Translations under genes and position numbers: made by a program
From: Artemia franciscana
Taxonomy: Eukaryota; Arthropoda; Branchiopoda; Anostraca; Artemiidae
Reading direction: 5' to 3'
Assembly (NCBI RefSeq): GCF_032884065.1
Contig: NC_088868.1
Coordinates: 37,750,867-37,814,866 of the forward strand
Length of the DNA stretch: 64,000 nt
The notes under the pieces: generated by a model
The model's database searches: none
What the model was told of the DNA's origin: nothing
Seen by the model: the letters and a program-made list of their open reading frames with translations, nothing else
Shown: piece by piece, positions 47,101-61,625 of the stretch
Layout of the letters: each line of letters opens with the position of its first letter
Position numbering within the stretch: the first letter of the stretch is position 1

Positions 47101-49244
47101 CTTCTAAAAATAATATAGCCTATAAGAAAACAGTAAGGATATCCAAAGGCATAACTAGCTGGATCTTTTTTTTTGGGGGGGGGTGTTTTTTTACTGGCTG
47201 GCTGGTCATTTTACCAACTCATTTCAGATGATCTTGCTATTAAATTTACTTTATTTTTAATTGACTGAGACGAACCATTTTCTATTGGTTTTATTCCATT
47301 TTTTTAATTGGTCTTTTTGTGGGTAGTTATAAGTCAAGAATGAAGGCTGTCAATAAGGACATAAGTACTTGAAAAGGAGTGGGAGAAGAGACAGCAGATG
47401 TTCAACTGGGAAACATGAGCCCAAGGTCCTACCTGCCTGTAGGAGCTTAAGGCTCTAACATGGATTAAGGTTAAGGTAATGTTAAGAAAACCATTCTTAC
47501 TTCATAATATGTGGAATAATTGTAGCAAACATATTTCATGCACAGCTCCATTATAATTTACCCTCAAACAACCCTAATAAGCAAACATGTATCCCAAATT
47601 GTGCATTTTGTTCATTTTGCTGTGTGTACTCTAGTTTTGGTATAAGCCTAGATAAGCCCCTTCATAGACAGAAACATGTCAAGAAAACAATTGTTGCTTT
47701 ATAATATGCAGAATCATCATATTTGACATATATTGCATGGGAAAAACCTTTATCTTTGCTTATTTCATTTTTGAACAATTTTTTTAAAGTTCTGAAAAAT
47801 AAGCATGGATTCAATAAGCATTTTCTTCATTTTCAAATACAAATTAAACATTACCATGTACCATCTAATTATTGCTTATATCACATATTAATAGAAAAGA
47901 ATGTAAGAAATTAGGTTAAGCTAGCAGATGGTTGAACATTTATTTGGGCACATTTTTCAAGACATAGAGAATAGATGCAAAAAAACTTGGAAATTAGGCA
48001 GAAAAGTATAAAACAATGAAAGAAGAGAAGATAAATGTACTCCTCATGCAAAATGTGCTAACCATGATTATTCTACATAGGCCATTATGAAGTAGGCTAA
48101 GAATTATTTTCTTAACATGTCTCCTTATGTGACAGGATTATCTAGGCCTATACCAGTGTTTCATTCCTTAAATTAGATCAACTGTGATAGAATCTAAAAA
48201 CCAAAAAGGAAATAATTATTTGGCCAACAGGCTATGTCTGCACATTAGGGGGGGTCTAAAGTAAAGCTGAGGTGCAGTCAAAATAACAAAGAAATGTTAT
48301 TTTAACATGTGTCCTTCTCAATAGCCCTAATACTTATGCCCACTTGCCTAATAAATACCAAATGAGTCGATAAAGTTGCACTACTTTGCAGCACTATTCC
48401 ATTATATTAGTATTTTCCATAGTTGAAAATGTGAGCAATTTTTAAATTTTTTGCGCTTCTCAACTATATAATAGCTGGCGCTGAGAGTAATATAATGCCA
48501 GTATGCTATTGAAAAATGCAACACGCTATTGAGTGCGACAGAATAACCTCCTATTCACGTAGAGCACTGATATGCGAAAAACCACTGCGGATCACGTTTA
48601 GCCCAAGAACGCTCCTTTCGGTTTTCGGCAACAAGCTTGCGATGAAAAAACCCTACACATAAGGTTAAAAAACTTGTGGATTGCGGAGGAGAAGAATATG
48701 GTGGCAGGTAAAAGGCAGAATTCAGCCTGGAGCATAGAGAAGAAATTCTGGAAGCTCCATTCAATTACAACAGCAACAGAATTTAGCTTTTAAATTTTTC
48801 ATTATTTCTAAAATATTTAAGTATTCTTAAGTTATGGAAAATATTGTCATAAAATAGTATAATAGAAAAATAAAGAATAATTAATCAAAACTTTATATTA
48901 TATCACGCTGGTGGCGCGGTGAAGCAAACACATTTATGAGCTCGAAACACCCGGAGCAAATGGGATGTCTATTGTTTGCAAAGATTATTTCGCACTTCGT
49001 TGTGCTTGACAGTATTTATCATTGTAAATATCAGAAAATAATTATTAACCCTTAAAGATAACAATGGAAAAGTGGCAGGAACAGTTAATAAAACACTGTT
49101 GCCACCACCAGTTGGCTACGATCATATAAAAGATCTTTTGTTTGAAAGAAATGGCAGCCTTGACTTCTAAACTCCCTCAACGAGTATTCGTGAAACCGAG
49201 CGACCAAAGCTATGAGAAAATTTAAAACTAGAATATCTAAAACT
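44106..49244. other. Long stretch without a recognised gene
   Basis: Mostly AT-rich unique-looking sequence. Possible remnants: two + strand frames around 46011-46225 (MAAIKELVFSIRPELDWLST and KVKKLLPLLHEAEQKLITQF) with no known domain; pieces of the 22929-23338 MITE family at 47490-47600 and, inverted, 48225-48290; a GC-richer patch at 48540-48770 with an unrecognised 69-codon minus-strand frame. None is strong enough to call as a gene. Confidence 0.4.
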
Positions 49245-49440
49245 AGTGGGGTTTTTCCACTGTCCAACTGTTTGCTAACAATGTTAGCTTGGACAGGTAT
49301 TTGTTTGGACGGGGGAATCACAATTGTTAGCTAACATGAATAAATTCTCCAACAAGTTTTCGATTCATTAAAAATATTCTCTAACATTGTTAGCTTACAG
49401 TTTTTAGTTGGATGGCGGAAACACTGTTGGGAAAATGTTT
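49245..49440. mobile_element. Small inverted-repeat element (MITE-like)
   Basis: gggtttttccactgtccaac at the left and its approximate reverse complement (ttggatggcggaaacactgt) at the right enclose about 150 bp. Inside, the palindrome gctaacaatgttagc and two near-copies (tgttagctaaca, ctaacattgttagc) occur. The size and layout suggest a short MITE. Confidence 0.5.
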
Positions 49441-49490
49441 AGGTAACAATAGAGAAACCCCTTTGAACGGCAGAAAAACCCCTTAGGAAT

Positions 49491-49688
49491 TCACTTGGAA
49501 TCATAAAATGATAGATCCACTTCCTCAATACGTGATTTATTAAAATACATTAGCGACCGAAGGAATGTGCCCAAGTAAGTTGACGCGTCATATAGAAAAA
49601 ATATTATTCCCGCTGTTAAAAAAAGCCAGTTGACTTTTTTCAACGTAAATTGTTGAATATGACATCTTCGCCAAATATCCTTTCCCAT
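49491..49688 (-). CDS. Possible small single-pass membrane protein exon, unrecognised
   Basis: A 65-codon minus-strand frame starts MGKDIWRRCHIQQFTLKKVN, has a hydrophobic stretch (WLFLTAGIIFFLYDASTYLG) and ends FNKSRIEEVDLSFYDSK plus TGA. A basic N-terminus, one membrane-length segment and a charged, non-repetitive tail look more protein-like than most open frames here. No homologue was recognised, no splice or promoter evidence was found, and the composite repeat begins only about 55 bp upstream. It could be a chance frame. Confidence 0.25.
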   Translation of the reverse strand: MGKDIWRRCHIQQFTLKKVNWLFLTAGIIFFLYDASTYLGTFLRSLMYFNKSRIEEVDLSFYDSK

Positions 49689-49739
49689 TTCACTAGTATT
49701 TATGACAAAGCCGTTTATGGCTCGTATTTCATTAGCTTC

Positions 49740-51485
49740 AATATTATCAAACAGTTCGTGGTAACGAATTGTAGTAAGGAGCGACCCGGCTCAATAGTAA
49801 ACGAAACTCTAAAAAAAGGAACTTCGATGCTAAAAGATATATCAAAAGATCCGGTTTATTATGCTGATTTTAAATATATAAGTTTCATCAAATTTAATCT
49901 TTGTCATCAAAAGTTATGAGCCTGAGAAAATTTGCCTTATTTTGGAAAATAGGGGGAAAACCCCTTAAAAGTCATACGATCTTAACGAATATCACACCAT
50001 CGAATTCAGTGTATCAGAAAACCCTAGAGAAAAAATTTCAAGGTCCAATCTACAAAAATGTGGAATTTCGTATTTTTTGCCAGAAGATAGATCACGGGTG
50101 CGTGTTTATTTGTTTGTTTGTCTGTTTTTTTTCTTTTCCCAGGGGTCATCGTATCGACCAAGTGGTCCTAGAGCATTAAAAGAGGGCTCATTCTAATGGA
50201 AATGAAAAGTTCTAGTGCCCTTTTTAAGTGACCAAAAAAATCGGAGGGCACCTAGGCCCCCTCCCACGTTCATTTTTTCCCAAAGTCAACGGATCAAAAT
50301 TTTGAGATAGCCATTTTGTTCCACATAGTCGAAAACCACACTAACCATGTCTCTGGGGATGACTTACTCCCCCAAAGTCCCTGAGGGAGGGGCTGCAAGT
50401 TACAAACTTTGACCAGTGTTTACATACAGTAATGGTTATTGGGAAATATACCGGCGTTTTCAGGGGGATTTTTTTGGTTTGGGTGTGGGGTTGAGGGGAG
50501 GGGGCTATGTGGGAAGATATTTCCTTGGAGGAATATTTCACGGGGGAAGAGAAATTCAATGAAAAGAGCGCAGGATTCTCTAGCATTACTATTAAAAAAA
50601 ACAATGAAAATATAAACATGAAAAAGTTTTTTCAATTGAAAGTAAGAAGTAGCATTAAAACTTAAAACGAACAGAGATTATTACGCATATGAGGGGTTCT
50701 AAAAATACTTTAGCATAAAGAGCGAGATATTTACGAGGAGGTAGATACTTCGCTCTTTATGCTAAAGTATTTTTTAGTAAATTCAACTATTTATTCTACG
50801 GCCTTTCTGATTCAGGGGTCATTCTTAAAGAATTGGGACAAAACTTAATATTTAGCGTGAAGAGCGAGGTATTAACGAGGGGACAAACCCCCTCATATAT
50901 ATAATTAAAAATATAAGAATATAAAAGTTTGTTACGTAAGTCAATTCCTAAGTTACGTGTATTTTTACTAATAAAAACGTTAGTTAAAAATTAAAAGTTT
51001 TAGTTGCCTTTTTAAGTAACCGAAAAATTGGAGGGCAACTAGGCCTTCTTCCGTACCCCTTATTACTCAAAATCGTCTGATCAAAACAAAGAGAAAGCCA
51101 AAATATGCAAATTTCATTAAATTAACTATGCAAATTTCATTTTAATAATTTATGTACGGAGAGCCCATATCAAACATGCATTAACTCAAAAAACGTTCAG
51201 AAATTAAATAAAAAAACTGGTTTTTTAAACTGAAAGTAAGGAGCGACATTAAAACATAAAACGAACAGAAATTACTCCGAATATGAAATGGGTTGTCCTC
51301 TCCGCAATCCCTCGCTCTTTACGCTAAAGTTTGACTCTTTGCCACAATCTACTTTTTAAAACAATTAAAAACCTTAGCGTAAAGAGCAAGGGATTGTGGA
51401 GGGGAAAACCCATTTCATATACGGAGTAATTTCTGTTCGTTTTAAGTTTTAATGTCACTCCTTACTTTCAGTTAAAAAAACTAGT
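49740..51485 (+). mobile_element. Composite foldback element, fullest copy
   Basis: The order is: a start shared with 37450 (cagttcgtggtaacgaattg); a module of about 880 bp rich in G and C runs; an imperfect hairpin block (50640-50900, gcnnaaagagcgaggtatt in both senses); a spacer; and a near-perfect hairpin (arms 51221-51331 and 51369-51482, about 110 bp each). The sequence ccctttttaagtgaccaaaa with ggagggcacctaggccccct occurs in the first module (50219-50265), and a sister version (cctttttaagtaaccgaaaa, ggagggcaactaggcc) occurs in the spacer (51009-51055), so the element arose by internal duplication. It has no coding capacity. Inverted and partial copies lie at 26755-28040 and 37450-38400, with fragments at 22695 and 59880. 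Confidence 0.88.
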
Positions 51486-51499
51486 TTTTTGTATTTGAT

Positions 51500-52019
51500 C
51501 GGATTAGAAGAGCCTTAAACCACTGGCGAAGATATAATAATCCAATCGATTAAAGAAACTGTTGGAGTAATGCTCGGAGAAAAAGAAGTTAAGGAAATCG
51601 AGCGTATACCATAATCCAATAATACTCTTGCGTGATGAATTGACAAAGTGGCTGAATGGACTAAAGATGAATTAATCCAAAGAGTAGTTGGTAGTAAATA
51701 TTATACTCTGTAACTAAATGAGTCTGTTGACGCAGAAGGCCTTTCTCAACTGCTTGTTTTGTGCATTACATATGGCAGAACGATGTACATGAAGACATCT
51801 TGTTCTTCAAGCGAATAAGTCATGGAACTGCTGAGGTAATTTACAATGTAATTGTTTCCCATATAAAAGAAAAAACTTTACCAGATGAATAACTGTATCG
51901 GTATATGCCAACGACGGAGTGCGGGCAATGTGCACGAACATAGAGGTGTAGTTATGAGAGTTCTTGAAGAAAGAAGAAAATCGAATCTTCGTCTTAAATT
52001 GTACTTCCACTCAATAGGA
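51500..52019 (+). pseudogene. hAT transposase remnant (SCAND3/ZBED5-like), N-proximal part
   Basis: Broken + strand frames keep pieces such as DRIRRALNHWRRYNNP, then around 51715-51840 ESVDAEGLSQLLVLCITYGR and HEDILFFKRISHGTAEV. These resemble the LDESTDVxxxxQLLVFVRY...xxEDxLFCKxL segment of hAT-derived SCAND3/ZBED5 proteins. Many stops and shifts are present. It continues at 52832 beyond an inserted LINE fragment. Confidence 0.6.
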
Positions 52020-52028
52020 TGCTTAATT

Positions 52029-52546
52029 ATTTTTTTTTAATTTATTTTCTTTATTCCACTCAAAAAATGAGGAGTAGGCTACAATATAAATATAAGGAAA
52101 AGACAAATGATAACGCTTACAATCAGAAAATATCAAATATTGATCAAACGCTTAAAAAAGAAAAAAATATGCAAAAACACTTGCTAATTTAACCTGTAAG
52201 AAATTGCTAATTTAACGGAAATAAATTGTGGTCAAAAAGGATATTTTTCGCCTTCTCTTCAAACGTTTTATATTTTTTCTTTATACAAACTACGGAATCC
52301 TTCACTTTAAGCTTTAAAACAATCTCAGTGTTACTAAAAGAAAGGGGGAAACCAAGTAAAAATTTACAAAATTCAAAATAAGAAACTTTAATGGGCGAAA
52401 GATCAGAAGGTCAGAAATTACGGAAGAGGAGGGATGGGAACAATACGTGAGGCAGAGCAACAGCGCTATACACACGACCAAGGATATCCCGACGGTAAAG
52501 ACCCCGAAAACGAATTAAAAGACGAATTAAAGTTTGATTTATACTG
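52029..52546 (-). mobile_element. 5'-truncated LINE inserted in the hAT remnant, with 9-bp TSD
   Basis: The minus-strand translation RFRGLYRRDILGRVYSAVAL then PHVLFPSLLFRNF and FCKFLLGFPLSFSNTEIVLK resembles the extreme C-terminus of a LINE reverse transcriptase. It is followed by gagtggaataaagaaaataa and an A-run at the 3' end. The same 9 bp, tgcttaatt, lies on both sides (52020-52028 and 52547-52555), fitting a target-site duplication. The element is only about 520 bp, so it was heavily truncated on insertion. Confidence 0.7.
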
Positions 52547-52831
52547 TGCTTAATTGCTTGATTATTTGCTTAATTGTCGAGAATTCAACTCAATTGTTTA
52601 AGTTTAATTGTTTAAGTTAGTATGATTGTTTTGGAACACTTGAATCTTTTATTATTGAAAACCAAGTGCAGCCTTGGATAAAAAACTGTCTGAAATTTCC
52701 AGTTTTTTATCACTGTTAAAAAAAATGTTGACGACTCTTTTGGGCAAGAGATGAAAAAGATTGAATAGTTGAGCTGGATTTGTAACCCATAAACCAAGAC
52801 GGCAAACCAACTAGCATGTCAACAAAAGCAA

Positions 52832-53191
52832 GTGAAGAATGGCTTTAATCGTAAACAGCTGTCGAAATTCTGGCTCCCCAGTGCTGATAACTATCCTTGC
52901 CTGTTTGACGAAGCTACAATAGTCCTCCCCCCTTTACTACCTCATCTACGTGAGGTCAAATTTTTGGCTATGGTTTACATTAAAACTAAGTACCGAAATA
53001 AATTAGACATATCAAAGTCACTGCGATTAAAAGTGACTAAAATTGAAGTTAATGCTGAAAATATAATTTTTATACGAGAGGTCCAAGCTTCGCTCGGTTT
53101 AAAGTTCGTTTCCTGGCGTGAAAAAAAAAAGAAAACAAAAAGAACGATCGAGCTATGTCTCAACTTAGGCAAAGTTCGTTTATGGCCTTAA
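52832..53191 (+). pseudogene. hAT transposase remnant, C-terminal dimerisation part
   Basis: A 119-codon frame contains QLSKFWLPSADNYPCLFDEA, then LLPHLREVKFLAMVYIKTKY and RNKLDISKSLRLKVTKIEVN. This matches the FW...YP.L...A...L.PF...YLCE.GFSAL..IKTKYRN.LD....LR.A.S...PN signature of SCAND3/ZBED5-type hAT proteins. It is probably the end of the copy that begins near 51500. The frame is open here, but the upstream half is broken. Confidence 0.7.
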
Positions 53192-53495
53192 TTAATTTTT
53201 GTATAACAGTTTTTATATGAATTACGTTGCAACTACGCAGAGGTCCAACATTTTAATGGTTTTACTGTCTACAGCTTCTAATATAATCTGAAATTAAGGT
53301 TGTTCTACAAAAGAGAATAAAACAGTTCTTTCCCTTGCTACTACCATAACCTCCGAAGTTAGAAAAAAAAACATAGAGAAACCATTGTCACTCAGATACG
53401 CAAATAATAACTGAAAATGGTGAAATTAACGAATGAAGCTAAAACTAGATGTAAAAACAGCATAGGAAAAAACCAACAAAGTAAATTAGGGTTTC

Positions 53496-53501
53496 TTTAT
53501 T
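53496..53501 (-). promoter_or_regulatory. Poly(A) signal of MCM6
   Basis: AATAAA on the minus strand (tttatt on the + strand), about 52 bp downstream of the MCM6 stop codon. Spacing and strand fit the cleavage signal of this gene. Confidence 0.6.
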
Positions 53502-53552
53502 ACCCATATATAAAAATATTAATAGAAAATGATCAAAATTAAGGCACAGTTC

Positions 53553-53672
53553 TTAAATCTCCAATACATAATCAGGATGGACCACAACGATAGGGTCTTC
53601 TGTTTCTTGAGTGTCCTCGTCTCTTGACTTACTACGAAGACCAGTGCCCGACAAGGGTATAATTACCTGATC
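53553..53672 (-). CDS. MCM6: MCM6, terminal coding exon
   Basis: After the acceptor ctcttttag the exon begins in phase 0, reads DQVIIPLSGTGLRSKSRDED, and ends DPIVVVHPDYVLEI plus TAA. It matches the last 40 residues of MCM6 (H.L.E/DP.LVV.PNY.L.. in animals; insect copies have YHDQVIIPL and DP.LVVHPNYV). MCM6 is one of the six AAA+ subunits of the MCM2-7 helicase that unwinds DNA at replication forks in the nucleus. This tail belongs to the winged-helix region, which in human MCM6 binds CDT1. The product's ATPase core is outside the window. Confidence 0.95.
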   Translation of the reverse strand, partial: DQVIIPLSGTGLRSKSRDEDTQETEDPIVVVHPDYVLEI

Positions 53673-54062
53673 CTAAAAGAGAAAAGAAGCATCATAAATA
53701 CAAGTTAAGTAATAAATAATTCTTATTTACTCTTATACACAAGTAATTTGACGTGCCACCCTGTGGCACCTTTAACGGACAAGTGACTTTATGTTTGCCT
53801 TGGAATACGTGGCTCACAGTTGAACCACAGCTGCTGCTAAGAAAACACGAGGATCTATGCAGGCAAGACACTTTGTTAATAAATTTTTAAAATACTTTTC
53901 AATTCAAAATGTGATCATTATAAATACGCAGGGGAAGTTTTCTGTGGGACAGGGGAGGCAGAATTTCCGGGGGTGAGAAGGAATCCTCAGCGTGGGAATT
54001 TTCCAGGCGGCGATTTCTTTTCTTTTAATATTGCAGCAACACGCGGAGGGTAAACTAAAACA

Positions 54063-57347
<3,285 letters not shown>

Positions 57348-57490
57348 ATGATACATGAGTCTATCCATGATTTTTTCTAACAGAAGCTTTTTGTCTCCAA
57401 GTTCTTCTGTTGACTCAATTTCAGTCTCTATCTCGCCCAGATACCAATTAATAACGTCACTTTTCCGAAGACCTGTTTCATTACCAGATT
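57348..57490 (-). CDS. MCM6: MCM6, penultimate coding exon
   Basis: This exon lies between the acceptor gtactttttag and the donor gtaagc, is entered in phase 1 and left in phase 0. It encodes ESGNETGLRKSDVINWYLGE and then IETEIESTEELGDKKLLLEK, IMDRLMYH. It aligns with the conserved (L)KRSELVNWYLKEIE.EI.SEEEL..KK..IEK.I.RL.. segment of MCM6, part of the C-terminal winged-helix domain. Forty-eight codons join both neighbours without a frame break. Confidence 0.96.
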
Positions 57491-58391
57491 CTAAAAAGTA
57501 CAAAAATAACGTAAGCCAAAAGGTTAAAGGGTTAGTTAAATAGTTCACTGATTAATTTAGATTAGTTAACTAAATTAGGTTAAAAATCCGTAAGTTTAAG
57601 GTTAATTCATAGATCAAACAATCGATAAATTTATAAACTACTGATAGTATTATTGGGATAGATTAATTTACACATGGAACATTTATTAAATTAGATTAAT
57701 CACAAATTACAATGTAATTACATAGTTTAAAAATTACACAAGATAGTGACACAAATTAATTACACAATTAATCAAAATTTCACATTGCAGATGCGCAAGG
57801 AGTATTTTCCTCTTGATCCGCGGTGCTGCCTATCTTTGGCATCAGGAGATGTGGATGACAGATAAGGCACTCGATGGTGACTAGAGAAGGATACTGCACC
57901 ATACACATCGTTCGGGGAAATCTTCGGGCAGCGACAAACATTAAGTTGCTATGAAGAGGCATCGATTTGTCTTAAGGCGTGTTCACACTACTCCGTAAAG
58001 CCTTTCATACTAGCAGGACTTACAACTTCACGTTATTCTATGTAATCTTAAGAAACAAATTTTGTCTGTAACGTAGGTATTATGTAGACTCAACAGGGAT
58101 TTTTGTAAGGTTCCATCAATTCCAAGATCGTTCACAGTGGATTTACATATAGATGATCTGAGTTAACATAGTTGAGCTCCCGTAGCTACAAAACTGGGCG
58201 AAACTCGATGCCAACGAACATATATGTTTACCTAATCTTGAAAACAAAGAGAGTTTACGGATTTAGTTGAACTAGGGTTTGACTGCACTAGATAACTGGG
58301 TTCGTTTTGATGGTGTGACTTTTGGAAGATTCAACTAAGACCTGCTGATTCTCATGACCATTATCGTCATTAATAAGGAAGGACGTTCAGT

Positions 58392-58615
58392 CACAGGCGG
58401 ATCCTGGGGGATACTAGGGGAACCCTACCCCCAAAGATTTTTTCTGGGGTCTTCATTCCTTGTTTTTTCTGCATTGATTCTTTTTGAAAATAAATTTGTC
58501 AACTACGTCAATTATTGGCCCCCTTGTCACACATTCCCAACCCAATATTTTGCTTACTGGCGCCCTTGTCACATTGGTCCACTTCCTTAATATTTTTCTC
58601 TAGATCCGCCTCTGT
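58392..58615. mobile_element. Short hAT-type MITE
   Basis: It begins cacaggcggatcctgg and ends ctagatccgcctctg, near-perfect inverted termini of the same type as the element at 23461-23840 (GGCGGATCC core). The interior has two tandem-like segments (cccttgtcacacattccc and cccttgtcacattggtcc). Confidence 0.65.
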
Positions 58616-60024
58616 ATCCAGTAGAGAAGTGACAGTATCCTACCGCTTTTTTATGTTGTCAAACTGTCTTCTAGCACCTGAATGGGCCTGGAACTCGAGG
58701 GGTTCCACGATACCCAACGTGCCTTAACCACTTAGTCTAAGAAATTATGTACGCAATGAAAAGCCATGTACAAAAATTACGTATGTGGCGTATGCACCGG
58801 TCAGTGAGTCTTACTAATTCAACGACTCATTAAGTATACCGATAGTGAATTAGGTTAACTACACAAAAAAAGATCCACATTTGCGAAGATTTGTAGACAA
58901 AAACCGTTTATACACTTAATTGAGCTGAATTGGTCACGTATTCTGAATATCCAATTAGACTTTGTCTTTGTCAATAAATCATTTTATTAGCCCTAAAAAA
59001 AGAGAACTTCAAAACTATTTATGTGGTTTATTATATAGCTGCCCTAAGGTTATGGGAAATGGCTCTATTTTTAAAAAGCCAAGATTTTGGCACTCACAGA
59101 TACAATTTCCCACAAGTGCTTCACCCCGAAACAAGTTATTTCACCAAACCCTGTCAATCCTACAGTAGCAGAAAATTACAATATAGCTGTATTGGCCTTT
59201 ATTTTGAATACCATTTTTGAAACTGCGCACAATACGCTCTATATCCAGACCCAGATTTGACAGACATCATTAATTCAATTCCCTACACGAACTTCACCAA
59301 AGAACAAGATAGTTTAGCAAACACAAATCTATATGAATAAAATTGAATGTATGCCTGTCTTTGTGTCTAGTATACACTACTACACTGTTCATTAGATCCC
59401 CAAGAAACTTCAAGAAGTTGCTGCGTACGCTCTTGTGAAGGTTTTAGGCATAAAAAATGTTTTTACTCCCCAGGGCCCTTGTAATCTTCCGATTTTGTTT
59501 CGTTCTGACTGAAATTAGAGAACCCTGAACACAAATACTTGGAATAGATGGCATTGACGTGGTAAAGTGGAAGTTAATACTCCTAACCTAAATTTCCAAA
59601 TACTTTAAATTTAGAAACACGATCGTGGGTGGAATTTTCCGTGGGGAAGCTTTCTGCAGAGAGGCATTTTTCTAAGCAGAGGGATTTTCTCTTGAATTTT
59701 TTCTTTTTTTTTAAATCACAGCAGCACGTAACAGGCAAGCTATTAAATGCATAAATCCTAAAATACCAGAGATTTAACTACAGAACTATCTAAGCATCTT
59801 AATGCGTAATTGCATTGACTTTCGTTATTTCTTCAGTTTCTTGAGCTTAGTACGAAAATATATTTAAGGGGTTGAGGATGGGGCATCCCCCCTCCAACAC
59901 GGAATCTATTCGTTTTAATTTTTAAATTGCTCCTTATTTTCAGTTGGACAAACTTGTGTTTACTATTTAATTTTCCATGGAGCCCATCTAACTATTTAGC
60001 CCTAATATGTGGAGATTTATTACC

Positions 60025-60300
60025 ATGCTCTCTTTTTTTTGGATTTCTTAGGGTGCCACAACTAGGAAGCATGCTTTCTCTTTTTGAACTTCTAAGGGTG
60101 CCACAATTAGGAAGCATGCTCTCTTTTTTGGATTTCTAAGGGTGCCACAATTAGGAAGATTGCTCTCTTTTCTAGATTTCTAAAGGTGCCACAATTAGGA
60201 AGAATGCTCTCTTTTTTGGATTTCTAAGGATGCCACAATTAGGAAAGTTGCTCTTTTTTGGATTTCTAAGGGTGCCACAACTAGGAAGCAGCTATGCCTT
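60025..60300 (+). repeat. Tandem array, six ~45-bp units
   Basis: Units contain gggtgccacaactaggaagc and ctctttttnggatttctaa; gggtgccacaa or its variants occur at 60051, 60097, 60140, 60185, 60229 and 60270. Unit length varies from 41 to 46 bp through T-run changes. Confidence 0.95.
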
Positions 60301-60860
60301 CTTTAGATGCATTTCGGTATCAAAATTAGGAAACTGCTACCTCGATTATAGATTCTAACGAGCATCAGCCCGGGCGCCAAAGAGCTGATTTTGGTGTTTT
60401 TGAATTCAGCACGGAAAATATCAAAAACAAGATTTTTAGAGAATCACAAATTCTATTCCAAACATGAATGTTAACAAAAAACGAGAATCTTTGCAAAATG
60501 CAAATTAAAAGAGTCGATTTAAAACTAACTTAAAACAAATAATGTACATTCGCCAACATGCTTGATAATAGCTCTTAATTTTAAATGATGCTTTATAATA
60601 TGTCGGTAAATTCGTTATTCAGGTTCGATCTTAGCAATGCGAACAGAAAATCATTTGTGTTCGCACCTTACCAAAACTAATCTTTGCAAGAACAGACACG
60701 AATTTCACCAAATTTTCATCACAAAAACAGTCGTGCAATACAAATCGGTGAAACAGTTGAAAGGGAATATTACTAACTGTTTCTGAAAGAAAGTCTTACT
60801 TCGACTAAAATAAAATAATAACATTAATAATATGCGTTTTAATTAATTTACTCTTATGAT

Positions 60861-61150
60861 AGACTTATTTCTTGACTTATCGTCCTCTTTCTAAACTTAT
60901 TGTCCTAAGCATAAGTCGAGACCATACGGAATAAACTTTTATTACAGACTTATTTCTGGACTTATTGTCCTCTATCTTGACTTATTGTCCTAAACATAAG
61001 TCCAGATCACACGGAATAAACTGTTATTACAGACTTATTTCTTGACTTATCGTCCTCTGTCTAGACTTACTGTCCTAAGCATAAGTCCAGACAATACGGA
61101 ATAAACTCTTATTACAGACTTATTATCCTATGCATAAGTTCAGAACAAAT
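60861..61150 (+). repeat. Tandem array, ~3.5 units of 85 bp, with an internal hairpin
   Basis: agacttattnct starts units at 60861, 60946, 61031 and 61116, exactly 85 bp apart. Each unit holds gacttattgtcctaagcata plus agtc, in which gacttat and ataagtc are inverted copies. The last unit is diverged and cut short. Confidence 0.93.
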
Positions 61151-61625
61151 GCAATAAACTTTTATTACATACTTGTTTCTTGGCTTCGATTGACAGTTAT
61201 CTGACATGTGATTTGCTTGATCTAAAAAATACACGGACAATAGCCTATAGTTAAATTAATCTTTAGAGGTCAGTGAATCTTTATTTTGGACAAGGGGAGG
61301 GGGCTAAAATGGACGATTGGTTTTTACGCCCATGTTTCCTAACTTTCCAAAAGAAATTCTTCAGCCCAATACTAAGTGGGGACGGGGGGGGAGGTTGATC
61401 GACGATCTCTGTATATTTGTGTTAAAAATGATATTACAAAGCTGATTTATTATTTTACTTATTCTATCTTAGTTGGATATTTATTCTATCTTATTCTATC
61501 TATTTATTCTATCTATTTATTCTATCTTAGTTGGAGCAAAAGGGATCATGGTTGCAGCGATGACTGCAACCTAGTAAAGAATGAAGTTCAGCCCATAGTA
61601 ATCGAAATTACAGAATATGAAGTAC

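Larger units (their letters stand above)
57491..61625. other. MCM6 intron
   Basis: It holds a MITE at 58392-58615, a foldback fragment near 59880-59950, tandem arrays at 60025-60300 and 60861-61150, and a TATC-rich run at about 61455-61530. A GC-richer patch at 57780-57965 has a 60-codon minus-strand frame (HSNLMFVAARRFPRTMCMVQ) with no recognised homologue. Confidence 0.5.

Noticed and set aside
57780-57962. A 60-codon minus-strand frame in a GC-richer patch of the MCM6 intron
   Set aside because: It has no MCM6 similarity and does not fit the phase of the flanking MCM6 exons, which already join to each other in frame.
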